A stretch of 55,690 bases of DNA, from contig JANQDY010000240.1 in the NCBI GenBank assembly GCA_028278625.1, forward strand, positions 1 to 55,690, given 5' to 3'. The stretch comes from Thermodesulfobacteriota bacterium. GTDB lineage: Bacteria > Desulfobacterota > DSM-4660 > Desulfatiglandales > Desulfatiglandaceae. This document shows positions 41,354 to 51,041 of the stretch, one piece after another (positions within the stretch are counted from its first letter, which is position 1; each line of letters begins with the position of its first letter). Position numbers and translations under genes: made by a program. The notes below the pieces were generated by a model. It saw only the letters and a list, made by a program, of their open reading frames with translations. It did no database searches and was not told the origin of the DNA.

Positions 41354-41367
41354 TCCCGTTTTGGGAC
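41353..41367. terminator. Small hairpin after the activator gene
   Basis: GTCCC and GGGAC form a five-pair stem around GTTTT, starting inside the stop codon. There is no T run, so it may be a weak terminator or a protein site. The rest of the 252-base gap to the receiver gene shows nothing firm. Confidence 0.35.
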
Positions 41368-41605
41368 ATATCTGTCACATTTCATTATTTTCGAGTATTA
41401 TCAATTTGTTAAATTCCTCCATCAGACTGCGGGGTGACAAGGGTGTCCCGAATGGGCCCCCGACCCTTTCTTCTGAAAAAGACCTAAAAACTTTATAATT
41501 CCGCTTAGGTATGTTGTTTTGATACCGTCTTTCCGATCTTGGCATCCATTTTGCTCAACTGATCGCCGAAGCCTATAGGCGCCCGTTAACGCATAGGAGA
41601 TGCCG

Positions 41606-42031
41606 ATGCACATTTTGATGGTAGAGGACAGCGAATCCATGGGATGGATCCTGTCAGAGGTCATGGGAAAATGGGGGTATCATGTCCAATGGGTCCTGAC
41701 GGGCAGAGAGGCCTTGAAAGAAGTCCGACGGGTCCCCTTTGACTTGATCCTCATGGACATTTCCCTGCCGGACATCCGGGGCCAAGATCTTATTCCGTCC
41801 CTGAAGGCTGCTCAGCCCGAAACGGGAATCGTCACCATGACCGGCGACAATTGCCGGGAATTGGAGGCAACCATCCGAAGAGAGGGGATCGTTTGCTATA
41901 TGATAAAGCCCTTTAAATTAAACGTGTTGAAAGAGGTTCTGGACCATATTTCAAAGAAAAATTGCCATGGGAAAGCCGGAAATGGGCCTTGCCGGGAACC
42001 CCATGAAAGTGACGGTCCGGGTCGGAATTAA
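41606..42031 (+). CDS. CheY-like response regulator
   Basis: A 141-residue single receiver domain. The acidic pocket is in ILMVEDSES, the phosphorylated aspartate in [10 protein letters not shown], the threonine in GIVTMTGDN and the lysine in MIKPFKLN. No output domain follows. ATG 41606 is chosen since AGGAG is six bases upstream; an ATG at 41600 overlaps that site. It precedes a chemoreceptor gene by 25 bases, so it probably belongs to the same chemosensory pathway. Confidence 0.92.
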   Translation: MHILMVEDSESMGWILSEVMGKWGYHVQWVLTGREALKEVRRVPFDLILMDISLPDIRGQDLIPSLKAAQPETGIVTMTGDNCRELEATIRREGIVCYMIKPFKLNVLKEVLDHISKKNCHGKAGNGPCREPHESDGPGRN

Positions 42032-42056
42032 TGAATTTAGCAGAAGGAGTCAGAAG

Positions 42057-43964
42057 ATGAAAGGTAGATCACTTGCATTCAAACTCATAACAGGCGGCAT
42101 TTTGGCGGTTTTGATCCCGCTGGTGGTGGTGGGACTTTTTGCGGTGGACAAAGCCTCCAACTCCCTTGAGGGGCTGGCCAAAGAACAGGCCATGAACATT
42201 GCCCACGATCTGGCCACCATGACGCGACTGGTGCTCCAGGAAGAGATCAAGCTGGTTCAGGAACTGGCAGCGGGATATCAATTGAGAAGCGCTCAAAGAG
42301 CTTCCGCCGCATCCGAAGGGAAGGATGGCGGATGGATCGAAAGCCTGAGTGAAAAGCTGGGCCGTTCCCTTGGGAATCTGGGAAAAGACTATGAAGCCAT
42401 CGTTGTGACCGATGGATCCGGTACCGTGATTGCCGACAGCAACCAGGGAAAACTAAAGGGGATTTCCATTAGAGACCGTGACTATTTTCTTGCGGCCGAA
42501 AAGGGAGAGGCCAATGTGGGTACGGTGGTTAAGTCCAAAGATTCAGGCCTTCCGGTGATTCCGGTTTCCGCGCCCATGTATGATGAGGATGGAACGTTCA
42601 GAGGGACCGTCACGGCGGTTCTGAATATCGGTTTTCTCACAAAGAACATCACCTCCGTAAAGGTGGGCGAAACCGGTTACCCATTTATGGTGGATAAAAC
42701 CGGTCTCACCATCGCACATCCCAACAGACAGCATATTCTAAAAACCAATCTGGCCAAACAGAAAGGAATGGAAACCATTATGGGGAACATGCTGGCACAA
42801 GAGAACGGCGTGGATTCCTATGTTTTTGAGGGGATCAACAAAATCGCGGGGTATGCTCCGGTGGGTCTCAAAGGATGGAGCATCGGCGTCACGCAGCCCA
42901 CCGATGAATTCAAGGGTGCGGCCTATGCCATTCGAAACGTGGTTTTTCTGGTGGGCGGAGGTTTTTTACTTCTCACCGTTCTGGCGGTTTTCTTTTTCGC
43001 CCGCAGCATCACACGGCCCATCATGCGAGCAGCCGAAAGCTTAAATGACGGATCCGATCAGGTGGCGGCCGCTTCCACCCAGGTGTCCGCTTCCAGCCAA
43101 TCCCTGGCCGAAGGGGCCTCGGAATCGGCCGCATCTTTGGAAGAGACGTCCTCTTCTCTGGAAGAGATGTCTGCCATGACCCAACAAAACGCCGGTCATG
43201 CCAATGAGGCGGACAGTCTCATGAAGGAGACCAACCAGGTGGTCACCCATGCCGATGGGTCCATGGCCAGGTTGACCCAATCCATGGAAGAGATATCAGC
43301 GGCCAGCGAGGAGACCCAGAAAATCATCAAAACCATCGACGAGATTGCTTTTCAGACGAACCTGCTGGCCCTCAACGCGGCTGTGGAAGCGGCCAGGGCC
43401 GGCGAGGCCGGCGCCGGGTTCGCCGTGGTGGCCGACGAAGTGAGAAATCTCGCTCTCAGGGCCGCCGACGCCGCCAAGAACACGGCGGAGCTCATTGAAG
43501 ATACGGTGAAGAAAATCAATGACGGCACCGAAGTGGTGAGTGGCACCGGTGCCGCATTCGGTGAGACCGTCACGAGGGTTCGAAAGGTGGGAGACCTGGT
43601 GAATGAAATCGCCGCCGCTTCAACGGAGCAGGCAAAAGGGGTGGAGCAGATCAATCAGGCCATTGTGGAGATGGACAAGGTGACCCAGCAGAACGCTGCC
43701 AATGCCGAAGAATCGGCCGCGGCCTCTGAAGAAATGAACGCTCAGGCGGAACAGATGCGCAGTGTTGTGAGGGAACTGGTGGGCGTTATCAGCGGCAACC
43801 AAAACCGTAATGGGAGCGGGAAAGCCGCATTCAATGCCCATTATGAATCGGCTCCCCCGCTGATGGAATCGGGACGCAAAAGGGGCCGTAAGGCGAGGCG
43901 TGAATTGGAGGAAACCACCCAAATGGGGTTTGAAACGCCGCACCCCTTGACGGTGATGAATTGA
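42057..43964 (+). CDS. Methyl-accepting chemotaxis protein
   Basis: A 635-residue chemoreceptor. Helix 1 lies near residues 8-30, followed by a Cache-type periplasmic sensor ([48 protein letters not shown]). Helix 2 is [19 protein letters not shown]. The HAMP region is short or degenerate. The signalling tip is intact ([20 protein letters not shown]), flanked by methylation helices. AAGGAG lies seven bases before ATG 42057. The ligand is probably a small organic acid or amino acid, based on the Cache type only. Confidence 0.93.
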   Translation: MKGRSLAFKLITGGILAVLIPLVVVGLFAVDKASNSLEGLAKEQAMNIAHDLATMTRLVLQEEIKLVQELAAGYQLRSAQRASAASEGKDGGWIESLSEKLGRSLGNLGKDYEAIVVTDGSGTVIADSNQGKLKGISIRDRDYFLAAEKGEANVGTVVKSKDSGLPVIPVSAPMYDEDGTFRGTVTAVLNIGFLTKNITSVKVGETGYPFMVDKTGLTIAHPNRQHILKTNLAKQKGMETIMGNMLAQENGVDSYVFEGINKIAGYAPVGLKGWSIGVTQPTDEFKGAAYAIRNVVFLVGGGFLLLTVLAVFFFARSITRPIMRAAESLNDGSDQVAAASTQVSASSQSLAEGASESAASLEETSSSLEEMSAMTQQNAGHANEADSLMKETNQVVTHADGSMARLTQSMEEISAASEETQKIIKTIDEIAFQTNLLALNAAVEAARAGEAGAGFAVVADEVRNLALRAADAAKNTAELIEDTVKKINDGTEVVSGTGAAFGETVTRVRKVGDLVNEIAAASTEQAKGVEQINQAIVEMDKVTQQNAANAEESAAASEEMNAQAEQMRSVVRELVGVISGNQNRNGSGKAAFNAHYESAPPLMESGRKRGRKARRELEETTQMGFETPHPLTVMN

Positions 43965-43978
43965 ACTGAACGCAATAA

Positions 43979-44974
43979 TCAGGGGCGGGCCGTGGCGGTT
44001 CTCGGAAAAAAACCCGACTGTTCCATCAGGTTAAGATCTTCTTTGAGGGCAGAACCTCTGGTCGTGAGATAATCACCGGTCATGAGCCCGCTGGCGCCGG
44101 CCATGAACATCAGGCCTTCCAGGGACTTGAGATTCTTTCGCCGTCCCCCGCAGACCAAAATGTCCTTGTCAGGGAGGATCAGGCGAAAGATCGCCAGAAT
44201 CTTGAGACACCGCAACGGGCCCAAAAGATGACGGTTTTCCATGGGGGTCCCCTCGATGGGGGAGAGGAAATTCACCGGAACCGCATCCACGTTCAGATCC
44301 TTCAGGGTAAGGGCCAACTCGATCACCTGTTGGTCGGTTTCGCCCAGCCCGAAAATCCCTCCGGCGCATACGGAAAGACCCGCTTCTTTGGCCGCAAGAA
44401 TCGTATCGATCCTTGCTTCATAGGAATGGGTGGTGCAAACCCGGGGAAAAAAACTGCCGGCTGTTTCAAGATTGTGATGGTATCGGGTGACGCCTGCTTG
44501 ACGCAAAAGAGCGAATCCGCGATGGTCCATCAGTCCGAAAGAGACGCAGGTGTTAAGACCGGTGGGCTGGAGAAGAAAGAGCGCTTCAGCGGCCCGTTCC
44601 ACTTCCCCCAGAGGAAGCCGTTTTCCGCTGGCCACCAGGGAAAACCGATTTATGGGTGATGCGGCCGCTTCCAGGCCTCGGTCCCGGATCTCCTCCGGCG
44701 TCATGAACGGATATACCGGGGCGTTGGTTCTCGCATGGATCGATTGGGAACAGAACCGGCAATCTTCACTGCAAGCTCCCGATTTTGCGTTGCATATGGC
44801 GCAAAGATGGACGCTGCTGCCGAAAAAATGCTCCCGGATCATATCAACACCCGGCAGCAGGTTATAAACATTCCGGTGGGGCAATTGCGCCAGATCTTCT
44901 AATCGATCCGGGTCGACGGCACTTCCGTTTATGACCTTCTCAGCCAGATGCAACGATTCTTTCCTGTCCAACAC
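43979..44974 (-). CDS. bioB: Biotin synthase
   Basis: A 331-residue radical SAM enzyme that inserts sulfur into dethiobiotin, the last step of biotin synthesis. The SAM cluster motif CSEDCRFCSQS is clear, and VSFGLMD, YHHNLETAGSFF and GGIFGLGET are typical. The auxiliary cluster region near GGRRKNL is kept. GTG 44974 is preferred because GGAGA lies just upstream and it falls two bases past the bioD stop; ATG 45001 would overlap bioD by 26 bases. Last gene of the operon. Confidence 0.93.
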   Translation of the reverse strand: MLDRKESLHLAEKVINGSAVDPDRLEDLAQLPHRNVYNLLPGVDMIREHFFGSSVHLCAICNAKSGACSEDCRFCSQSIHARTNAPVYPFMTPEEIRDRGLEAAASPINRFSLVASGKRLPLGEVERAAEALFLLQPTGLNTCVSFGLMDHRGFALLRQAGVTRYHHNLETAGSFFPRVCTTHSYEARIDTILAAKEAGLSVCAGGIFGLGETDQQVIELALTLKDLNVDAVPVNFLSPIEGTPMENRHLLGPLRCLKILAIFRLILPDKDILVCGGRRKNLKSLEGLMFMAGASGLMTGDYLTTRGSALKEDLNLMEQSGFFPRTATARP

Positions 44975-44975
44975 C

Positions 44976-45611
44976 TTATCTCTCCAAAAACCATTCCTCA
45001 CAGATCTTTTGAAGGGTCAAAAAGTCGATCTGGGAAAGGGGTGTTATTTCCGCCAGCACTTGAACCCGCCCGAATTGTTCTATGGCCTCCCGGTTTGACC
45101 GGTTGCGCGGGCCATTTAGCACCACTCCCAGCACTTCTATCCGGTTTCTTTCGAGCTCCCTTAGGGAGAGCAGGGTGTGGTTAATGGTTCCCAATCCGCT
45201 TCCGGCCGTAAGGACTACGGGAAAACCGAGTTTCTTAATGAGATCGATCATATGGTGTTGATCATTTAGGGGGACGAGAAGGCCTCCGGCCCCTTCGACG
45301 ATCAGCCTTCGACCGTCTGACGGAATGGGGGCCGCTATCCTTTCAAGATCAATACGGATGCCTTCCAGGCGGGCCGCCGCGTGGGGAGAAAGGGGGTGTT
45401 TAAAAAGATAGGTTTCAGGGTGAAATCGGTTTTCGGGGAGCGCGGTCTTTCGGGCGACCCAGCTTCGATCCGTCCCCTCTTTTAGGCCGCATTGAATCGG
45501 TTTCCAGTATTCGGCCTTAAGGCCGGCCGTCAGAACGGCTGCTATCAGGGTCTTTCCGATCCCGGTATCGGTTCCGGTGACAAAGACACTTTGGGGAAAT
45601 GATACGGTCAT
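44976..45611 (-). CDS. bioD: Dethiobiotin synthetase
   Basis: A 211-residue ATP-dependent carboxylase that forms the ureido ring of dethiobiotin from 7,8-diaminopelargonate. The P-loop is VTGTDTGIGKTLIAA, followed by KPIQCGLKEGTDR, IVEGAGGLLVPL and GSGLGTINHTLLSLREL. The start overlaps the bioF stop by four bases (ATGA). Length is near the family norm (about 225). Confidence 0.93.
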   Translation of the reverse strand: MTVSFPQSVFVTGTDTGIGKTLIAAVLTAGLKAEYWKPIQCGLKEGTDRSWVARKTALPENRFHPETYLFKHPLSPHAAARLEGIRIDLERIAAPIPSDGRRLIVEGAGGLLVPLNDQHHMIDLIKKLGFPVVLTAGSGLGTINHTLLSLRELERNRIEVLGVVLNGPRNRSNREAIEQFGRVQVLAEITPLSQIDFLTLQKICEEWFLER

Positions 45612-46774
45612 TTTTTATTCTCCGCTCCAAGCAAGGCCCTGGTCAGTCGATCCAGCTGATCACGACTGTGCGCGGCGGAAAGGGATAAACGGATGCGTGA
45701 TCCTCCGGGCGGAACCGTGGGCGGACGAATGGCCGAAGCCAGGATGCCGCATCGTTCCAGCTTCTGGGACATGGACATGGTGCCGGTTTCGTGGCCCAGG
45801 ATCACCGGAATGATTTGGGTCACTGATCCTCCGGTATTAAATCCTCTCTTGTTGAGGGCCGTGCGGAGCCGGTTTGCCTGGGCGTGAAGCCGGGTCCTCT
45901 CCCTGTCCAGGCCGGGGATGAGATCAAGGGCCGCGTCAATGGCACCCAGAACGGCCGGCGGCAGGGCCGTGGTATAGATAAACCCCGAACAGCAGTTGAC
46001 CAGGTAGTCTCTCAATTTCCTTCTGCACGCCACATAAGCGCCAAAGGATCCGCCGGCCTTTCCAAAGGTCCCCACGGCGAGATCCACTTCTTCACCACAG
46101 GTGAGCCCCATGCCCCTTTTGCCCATGACGCCCGTGGCATGGGCATCATCCACCATCAACCAGGCCCCGAAATCCTTTGCCAGTTCGGAAAGCACACCGA
46201 TGTGGGCGCAATCGCCGTCCATGCTGAATACGGATTCGGTGGCAATGATCAGGCGCGAATGGCCTTTATGCATGTTCTCTTCCAACAGGCTTTTCAGATG
46301 GTCCGGATCGTTGTGTCTGTAGGGAATGACCCGGCAACGGGAAAGCATGGCGCCTTTGATCAGGCTGTTGTGATTGAGCCTGTCCGACAATATCAGGGAT
46401 CGTCTGTCGGCCAGGGCGGGGAGGAGTGAGATATTGGCTTGATAACCGCTGTTATAGATCAGAGCGGTTTCGGTCCCCTTTAGGGCAGCCAGTTTCGATT
46501 CAAGGGCCATGCAGCAATCCATGGTGCCGCAAATCAGGCGGGAAGCCGTCGCACCACTCCCGTACCTGTCAGTGTATGCCATGGCCCGTTCCCGTAACAG
46601 GGGATGCATGGAGAGTCCCAGGTAGTCGTTGGATGAAAAGTTGTCCAGCACCCGGCCACCTACCATAACCCTGGCCCCGGGCAACGGGGAAACCGCCCTC
46701 AGTGTCCGGAGCCGGCCGGTTTGTTCTCGTTGGGCCAGGGCGTCATCAATAAAGGCAGTTTTATTCCGCGTCAC
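45608..46774 (-). CDS. bioF: 8-amino-7-oxononanoate synthase
   Basis: A 388-residue PLP enzyme that condenses pimeloyl thioester with alanine, the first ring-forming step to biotin. Conserved parts are [41 protein letters not shown] and the PLP lysine in [12 protein letters not shown]. It overlaps bioA by 14 bases. No bioC, bioH or bioW gene is in view, so the pimeloyl source lies elsewhere. Confidence 0.93.
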   Translation of the reverse strand: MTRNKTAFIDDALAQREQTGRLRTLRAVSPLPGARVMVGGRVLDNFSSNDYLGLSMHPLLRERAMAYTDRYGSGATASRLICGTMDCCMALESKLAALKGTETALIYNSGYQANISLLPALADRRSLILSDRLNHNSLIKGAMLSRCRVIPYRHNDPDHLKSLLEENMHKGHSRLIIATESVFSMDGDCAHIGVLSELAKDFGAWLMVDDAHATGVMGKRGMGLTCGEEVDLAVGTFGKAGGSFGAYVACRRKLRDYLVNCCSGFIYTTALPPAVLGAIDAALDLIPGLDRERTRLHAQANRLRTALNKRGFNTGGSVTQIIPVILGHETGTMSMSQKLERCGILASAIRPPTVPPGGSRIRLSLSAAHSRDQLDRLTRALLGAENKK

Positions 46775-48065
46775 GGGCTTCTTTCCCCACGACCCGAACC
46801 ACGGCCCGGGTCAGTTGTCTTAGATCTTCGGGGGAGACAATATAAGGGGGCATGGTATAAACCAGTTTGCCGAAAGGCCTCAACCAGATGCCCTCTTCCA
46901 CGAGCCGGGCCTGAACCCGCCTCATATGGACCGGTTTTTCCAGCTCAACCACTCCGATGGCGCCCAGAACCCTTACGTCGGTTACGCCGCCCAAATCACG
47001 GCACGGCGCCAGGCCCTTTAGCAGACCGGTTTCAATCTCCCCGATCTTTTCGCGCCAGGGCATGGACAAGAGCAGCTTTGTGCTGGCAACGGCCACGGCG
47101 CAAGCCAGGGGATTTGCCATGAAGGTGGGACCGTGCATGAACACGCCTTCGCCGTCGGCTTCAATGCCTTTGTTGACCGCCTCCGTGGTCAGAACGGCCG
47201 CCAGGCTCATGTACCCGCCGGTAAGCGCCTTTCCAAGGCACATGATGTCCGGGACAATTCCGGCTTTTTCGCAGGCGAACAGGGTCCCGGTCCGTCCAAA
47301 ACCGGTGGCAATCTCGTCCAGAATCAGCAGGACGTTCTGTTCTTCGGTCAACTCCCGGATGCGCCGAAGATAGGTGGGATGATAGAACCGCATGCCGCCC
47401 GCGCCTTGAACCAGGGGTTCCAGAATAACCGCGGCCAATTCATCGTGATGGGTTTGGATCAGTTTTTTGAAGCCCTGAATATGCGCTTCGTCCCAATGGT
47501 CATGAAACCGAGGGGTCGGCGCATCCGCAAAATAGTGCCTGGGCAGCATTCCCGCGAAACGCTCATGCATGCCATTTGCCGGATCACAGACGGACATGGC
47601 GCCGAAGGTGTCGCCATGGTAGCCGGAACGGACCGTCAGAAGCCGGTGTTTTCGAGGTCGTCCCAGGGCCTGCCAGTATTGGAGGGCCATCTTGATGGCC
47701 ACCTCCACGGATACGGAACCGGAATCGCACAGAAAGACCTTGTTGAGAGATCCGGGCGTCAAAGACACAAGGAGACGCGCCAGTTCAATGGCCGGCCCGT
47801 GGGTCAATCCTCCGAACATAACGTGGGACATCTTTTGGATTTGGTGTTGGACCGCCCGGTTCAGAACCGGATGGTTGTAACCATGGATCGCCGCCCACCA
47901 GGAGGACATGCCGTCCATGAGCGTTGTGCCGTCTGCCAGGATTAAACGCACGCCTTCGGCCGAAACCACGGGGTATACCGGTGTCGGATCCTTTAGCGAA
48001 GTGTAGGGATGCCAGATATGGGTTCGATCAAAGGCCAAACCCTCATGGTCGAGAAAATTTCCCAT
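46761..48065 (-). CDS. bioA: Adenosylmethionine-8-amino-7-oxononanoate aminotransferase
   Basis: A 434-residue class III aminotransferase that makes 7,8-diaminopelargonate. It starts with [12 protein letters not shown], a BioA hallmark, and has the PLP lysine in [14 protein letters not shown] plus [12 protein letters not shown]. The gene begins seven bases after the birA stop without a strong ribosome site, so translation may be coupled to birA. Length fits the family. Confidence 0.93.
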   Translation of the reverse strand: MGNFLDHEGLAFDRTHIWHPYTSLKDPTPVYPVVSAEGVRLILADGTTLMDGMSSWWAAIHGYNHPVLNRAVQHQIQKMSHVMFGGLTHGPAIELARLLVSLTPGSLNKVFLCDSGSVSVEVAIKMALQYWQALGRPRKHRLLTVRSGYHGDTFGAMSVCDPANGMHERFAGMLPRHYFADAPTPRFHDHWDEAHIQGFKKLIQTHHDELAAVILEPLVQGAGGMRFYHPTYLRRIRELTEEQNVLLILDEIATGFGRTGTLFACEKAGIVPDIMCLGKALTGGYMSLAAVLTTEAVNKGIEADGEGVFMHGPTFMANPLACAVAVASTKLLLSMPWREKIGEIETGLLKGLAPCRDLGGVTDVRVLGAIGVVELEKPVHMRRVQARLVEEGIWLRPFGKLVYTMPPYIVSPEDLRQLTRAVVRVVGKEARDAE

Positions 48066-48071
48066 TGGCCG

Positions 48072-49046
48072 TTAATTCCGGTAATGAATGTCGCCGGACA
48101 CGACCCGTGTCATCTTGCCGTCCGCCTCTTCAAGCACCAGGGCGCCACATTCGTCCAGGTCACGGACCCGCCCTGTCAGACGACGTCCCCCTGAGTCAAC
48201 GGCTGTCTCTTTTCCGACGATTGCCGTCAACGCCTTGTAACGCTGTAATATGGGGCCGGATCCCCATCGTTTCTGCCGTTCATACACCGTTTCCAGTTTG
48301 TCGAGATAGCTTCGAACCAAGCCGGCGCGTGAAAATCGCCTGGTGGTCTCAAACGCCAGGGAAGTCGCTTTTCCCTTTAGATCTTGGGGAAATCTCCATC
48401 TGTGGACATTCAGCCCCAATCCGATGACGGCGAAGTCGACCTCGTCCATTTCCGAACCGATTTCCGTGAGAATTCCGCCCATCTTTTTTCCGGAAACCAT
48501 TATGTCGTTCGGCCATTTGAGTCGGACGTCAAGTCCGGTCTCCTGGGCAAGCGCTTCGGCCGCGGCCACGGCAATGAGCGGCGTTAAAATGGGCGCCTCC
48601 TGAAGGGATAAATGGGGACGGATGATTAGGGAAATATAGATCCCCCGTGAACGCGGCGAATACCAGTTTCGTCCCAGTCGGCCCCGCCCGCCGGTTTGGC
48701 GTTCGGCGATGACGATGGTTCCCTCGGGAGCGCCTTGGGTCGCCAGAATCTTGGCGTCCGTATTGGTGGAGGCGGTTTCCGGGTGATAGACAATCTCCCG
48801 CTTTCCCCAGACGGATGTTTTCAATCCGTCCCTTATTTCGGTCGGCAGTAGTAGTGGCGGCGCGTTTCGCAGTTGATAGCCCTTGCGCGTCGAGGCTTCA
48901 ATTTCGTACCCTTCGTTCCGTAACTTGGCAATGTGCTTCCAGATGGCCGCGCGACTCATTTTCAGCCGAAGGGACAGCTCTTCTCCGGAGGTCCATGCAT
49001 CTTGATGGGTTCTCAGGATTTCCAATATGATGTCCTTGACGGCCAC
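48072..49046 (-). CDS. birA: Biotin protein ligase / biotin operon repressor
   Basis: A 324-residue bifunctional protein. The N-terminal winged helix (GEELSLRLKMSRAAIWKHI) binds DNA; the rest is the biotin ligase: IVIAERQTGGRGRLGRNWYS, the adenylate-binding loop, LKWPNDIMVSGKKMGGIL and the C-terminal SH3-like domain. The first gene of the operon, it should sense biotin and repress its own operon through the site at 49118. GTG 49046 follows AGGA by six bases and gives the normal length (E. coli 321); an upstream ATG at 49106 lacks similarity. Confidence 0.93.
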   Translation of the reverse strand: MAVKDIILEILRTHQDAWTSGEELSLRLKMSRAAIWKHIAKLRNEGYEIEASTRKGYQLRNAPPLLLPTEIRDGLKTSVWGKREIVYHPETASTNTDAKILATQGAPEGTIVIAERQTGGRGRLGRNWYSPRSRGIYISLIIRPHLSLQEAPILTPLIAVAAAEALAQETGLDVRLKWPNDIMVSGKKMGGILTEIGSEMDEVDFAVIGLGLNVHRWRFPQDLKGKATSLAFETTRRFSRAGLVRSYLDKLETVYERQKRWGSGPILQRYKALTAIVGKETAVDSGGRRLTGRVRDLDECGALVLEEADGKMTRVVSGDIHYRN

Positions 49047-49117
49047 TGGTTTTCCTCGATCGCTTGGATCACACAAACTGCTGTTGTTTAGGGATGGGTT
49101 TAGCAAACCGGAATTGT

Positions 49118-49151
49118 ATTGTCAACCAATGTTGAAATTCTAGTTGACAAT
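49118..49151. promoter_or_regulatory. BirA operator overlapping the birA promoter
   Basis: TTGTCAAC (49119-49126) and GTTGACAA (49143-49150) are exact inverted halves separated by 16 bases, the BirA box layout (TTGTAAAC-N15/16-GTTTACAA in E. coli). Read leftward, one half contains a TTGACA -35 hexamer. It lies 70 bases before the birA GTG. Confidence 0.85.
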
Positions 49152-49194
49152 TTAATGAATCATAACCGATCAGGTTCAGGAAGAGGCATGATGC

Positions 49195-49971
49195 TCAAGT
49201 GAGGATCAGCCGCTGGGGGTCGCAGGTGTCGCGCAGGATGGAGAGCTCCGCTTCAGTGGGGGGGATGGCTTCCGTTGCGCGCGTTACATCGACGGAAAAC
49301 GCCATGTTGTCCAGGATTTCATGGGGAGTGACCCCCGGATAATAGCGGTCCAGGTACATTTCCCCGGTCTTGTCATCAAAACGCATCACGCCCAGGTTGG
49401 TCACCACCATGCGTACCCCGCCGGGCCTGAGACCGGCGGCCTCGCGGGCCTCCGGGCCGTCAAGACCCCCTGGGCTGGTGAGATAGTCAAGCTTCTCCGG
49501 GAATTTGCGTTTTTGGTGCTGCATAAAGGCGATGACACGGGGCACGAAAGAGGCCACGTCGCACCCTCCGCCGGATCCGGCAAAGCGTATCTTGGGCCGG
49601 TGGTAGTCGCCGATGCAGGTGCTGTTCAGGTTGCCGTAGCGATCTATCTGGGCCGCGCCCAGTATGGCCACCACCTTTTGGCCGGTAATGGGGTTTTGCA
49701 TGGCGGCAAAGGCATCCAGGAGTTTTGCGTTACTTGCGGCCTTGTACATGATGCGGGGATCGGCCACCGCCAGGGGGATCTCCGCCAGCAGGGAATCGAT
49801 GGCTCCGGTTTCAAAGAAGATGACGCTGTCGGGGGCGTGGATGTGTTTGGCCGCGGTGGCCGCCAGCATGCTGATGCCGGTTCCGCAAAACACGATGTCT
49901 TGGTCGGTGATTTCCCGGGCCGCCTGCAGGGTCATCATTTCCCGGGGGGAGTAGGGCGTTTGTTCTTCCAT
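49195..49971 (-). CDS. CoA-transferase beta subunit (glutaconate CoA-transferase-like)
   Basis: A 258-residue family I CoA-transferase subunit, like GctB. The catalytic glutamate is probably in FFETGAIDSLLAEIP; other conserved parts are GAAQIDRYGNLNST, GSGGGCDVASF and VVTNLGVMRFD. The heterotetramer swaps CoA between acyl-CoA and a free acid. It lies two bases after the alpha-subunit gene and is the last gene of the transporter operon. A hydrolase role like IpdAB cannot be excluded. Confidence 0.85.
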   Translation of the reverse strand: MEEQTPYSPREMMTLQAAREITDQDIVFCGTGISMLAATAAKHIHAPDSVIFFETGAIDSLLAEIPLAVADPRIMYKAASNAKLLDAFAAMQNPITGQKVVAILGAAQIDRYGNLNSTCIGDYHRPKIRFAGSGGGCDVASFVPRVIAFMQHQKRKFPEKLDYLTSPGGLDGPEAREAAGLRPGGVRMVVTNLGVMRFDDKTGEMYLDRYYPGVTPHEILDNMAFSVDVTRATEAIPPTEAELSILRDTCDPQRLILT

Positions 49972-49973
49972 GA

Positions 49974-50951
49974 CTAATCTCTTTTAAGACCCACGGCATA
50001 GCCGGTGACCGGGTCCGCCTTTATGGCATCAAGCCGCTCTTTTCCAACAAACTCCAGCAGATCCTTCTGCCCTTTCAGATCGTATATGTGACGTTTTTGG
50101 AAAGCGGCAAAGGCACCATCGTCCCTGGCCGCGTCCGCATAGTCTCTCAGATAACGGGGGTCGTAATCATAGCGACGGTAGCAGGCCGTGGGATATGCCC
50201 CGTGGGGCGCCAGACAGACGGCGCTCGTGTAGATGAAAGGGATCTGCACCCGGTCGGGATCGGCTCTTAAAACGGACGTCTCCACGATCTCCTCGCAGGT
50301 AACGATGACCGCCTTTGAGGCCTTGGCCTGCTCCACGTCCAAAAAAGTGAGTCCCGCGATGCTGACATTGCCGTCTTTGTCGGCCCGTTGGGCATGGATG
50401 ATGGTGACGTCCGGGTTAATGGCCGGCACGCAGAGCACCTTCCTTGCCCCGGTCCAGCCTTCGAAGGGGTTGTCCATGACCACCAGCTTATGATTGGGCA
50501 GGGCCGGGTCCGTTGCCCGCACTTCCCGGCTGAACCCCCAGCGGGTGGTGATGTGGCTGCCGAAGCCGGAAAGGCAGGGGAGAAAGGGAACACCCATGGC
50601 ACCGGCCTGGAACCTCAAGGCCATCATGTAGTTGGAGTAGTCCTCTATTTCCAGGTGCCCGCGTTCGGCGGCCAAGCGGAAGCGAATGCAAGTGGCCGCG
50701 GTCTTGCCCACACCGCTGTAGGCGATTTCAAGGCGCCTAAGGCAACGGGCCCCGATCAGCTCGTCCACCGCCTGCCCGTTGGAGTGGGCATAGAGATGCA
50801 GGTCCTTGATCCCGGCCCGGATGATTTCATACACCGCGGCCATGGGGTTTCGATTCAGGGTGAATCCGCCCACGGAGATGTGGCAACCATCTTTCACGTA
50901 TTTCTTCACCGCCTCTGCGAGAGGCATGGTTTTGTCTCTTTTGATGCTCAT
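49974..50951 (-). CDS. CoA-transferase alpha subunit (glutaconate CoA-transferase-like)
   Basis: A 325-residue partner of the beta subunit. Its N-terminus has GCHISVGGFTLNRNPMA; later come AYSGVGKTAATC, INPDVTIIHAQRADKDGNV and AKASKAVIVTCEEIV, all usual in GctA-like subunits. The acid that it activates is unknown. Position in an operon with a Liv-type transporter suggests that an imported organic acid is charged with CoA here. Confidence 0.85.
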   Translation of the reverse strand: MSIKRDKTMPLAEAVKKYVKDGCHISVGGFTLNRNPMAAVYEIIRAGIKDLHLYAHSNGQAVDELIGARCLRRLEIAYSGVGKTAATCIRFRLAAERGHLEIEDYSNYMMALRFQAGAMGVPFLPCLSGFGSHITTRWGFSREVRATDPALPNHKLVVMDNPFEGWTGARKVLCVPAINPDVTIIHAQRADKDGNVSIAGLTFLDVEQAKASKAVIVTCEEIVETSVLRADPDRVQIPFIYTSAVCLAPHGAYPTACYRRYDYDPRYLRDYADAARDDGAFAAFQKRHIYDLKGQKDLLEFVGKERLDAIKADPVTGYAVGLKRD

Positions 50952-51041
50952 GGATTTTTCCGTTCCCGTGAACCCGGCGCTGCCCGATTCCGTCGCAAGC
51001 TACCCTCAAATACCACTTTTTCCATGGCAATTTCCACCTTT

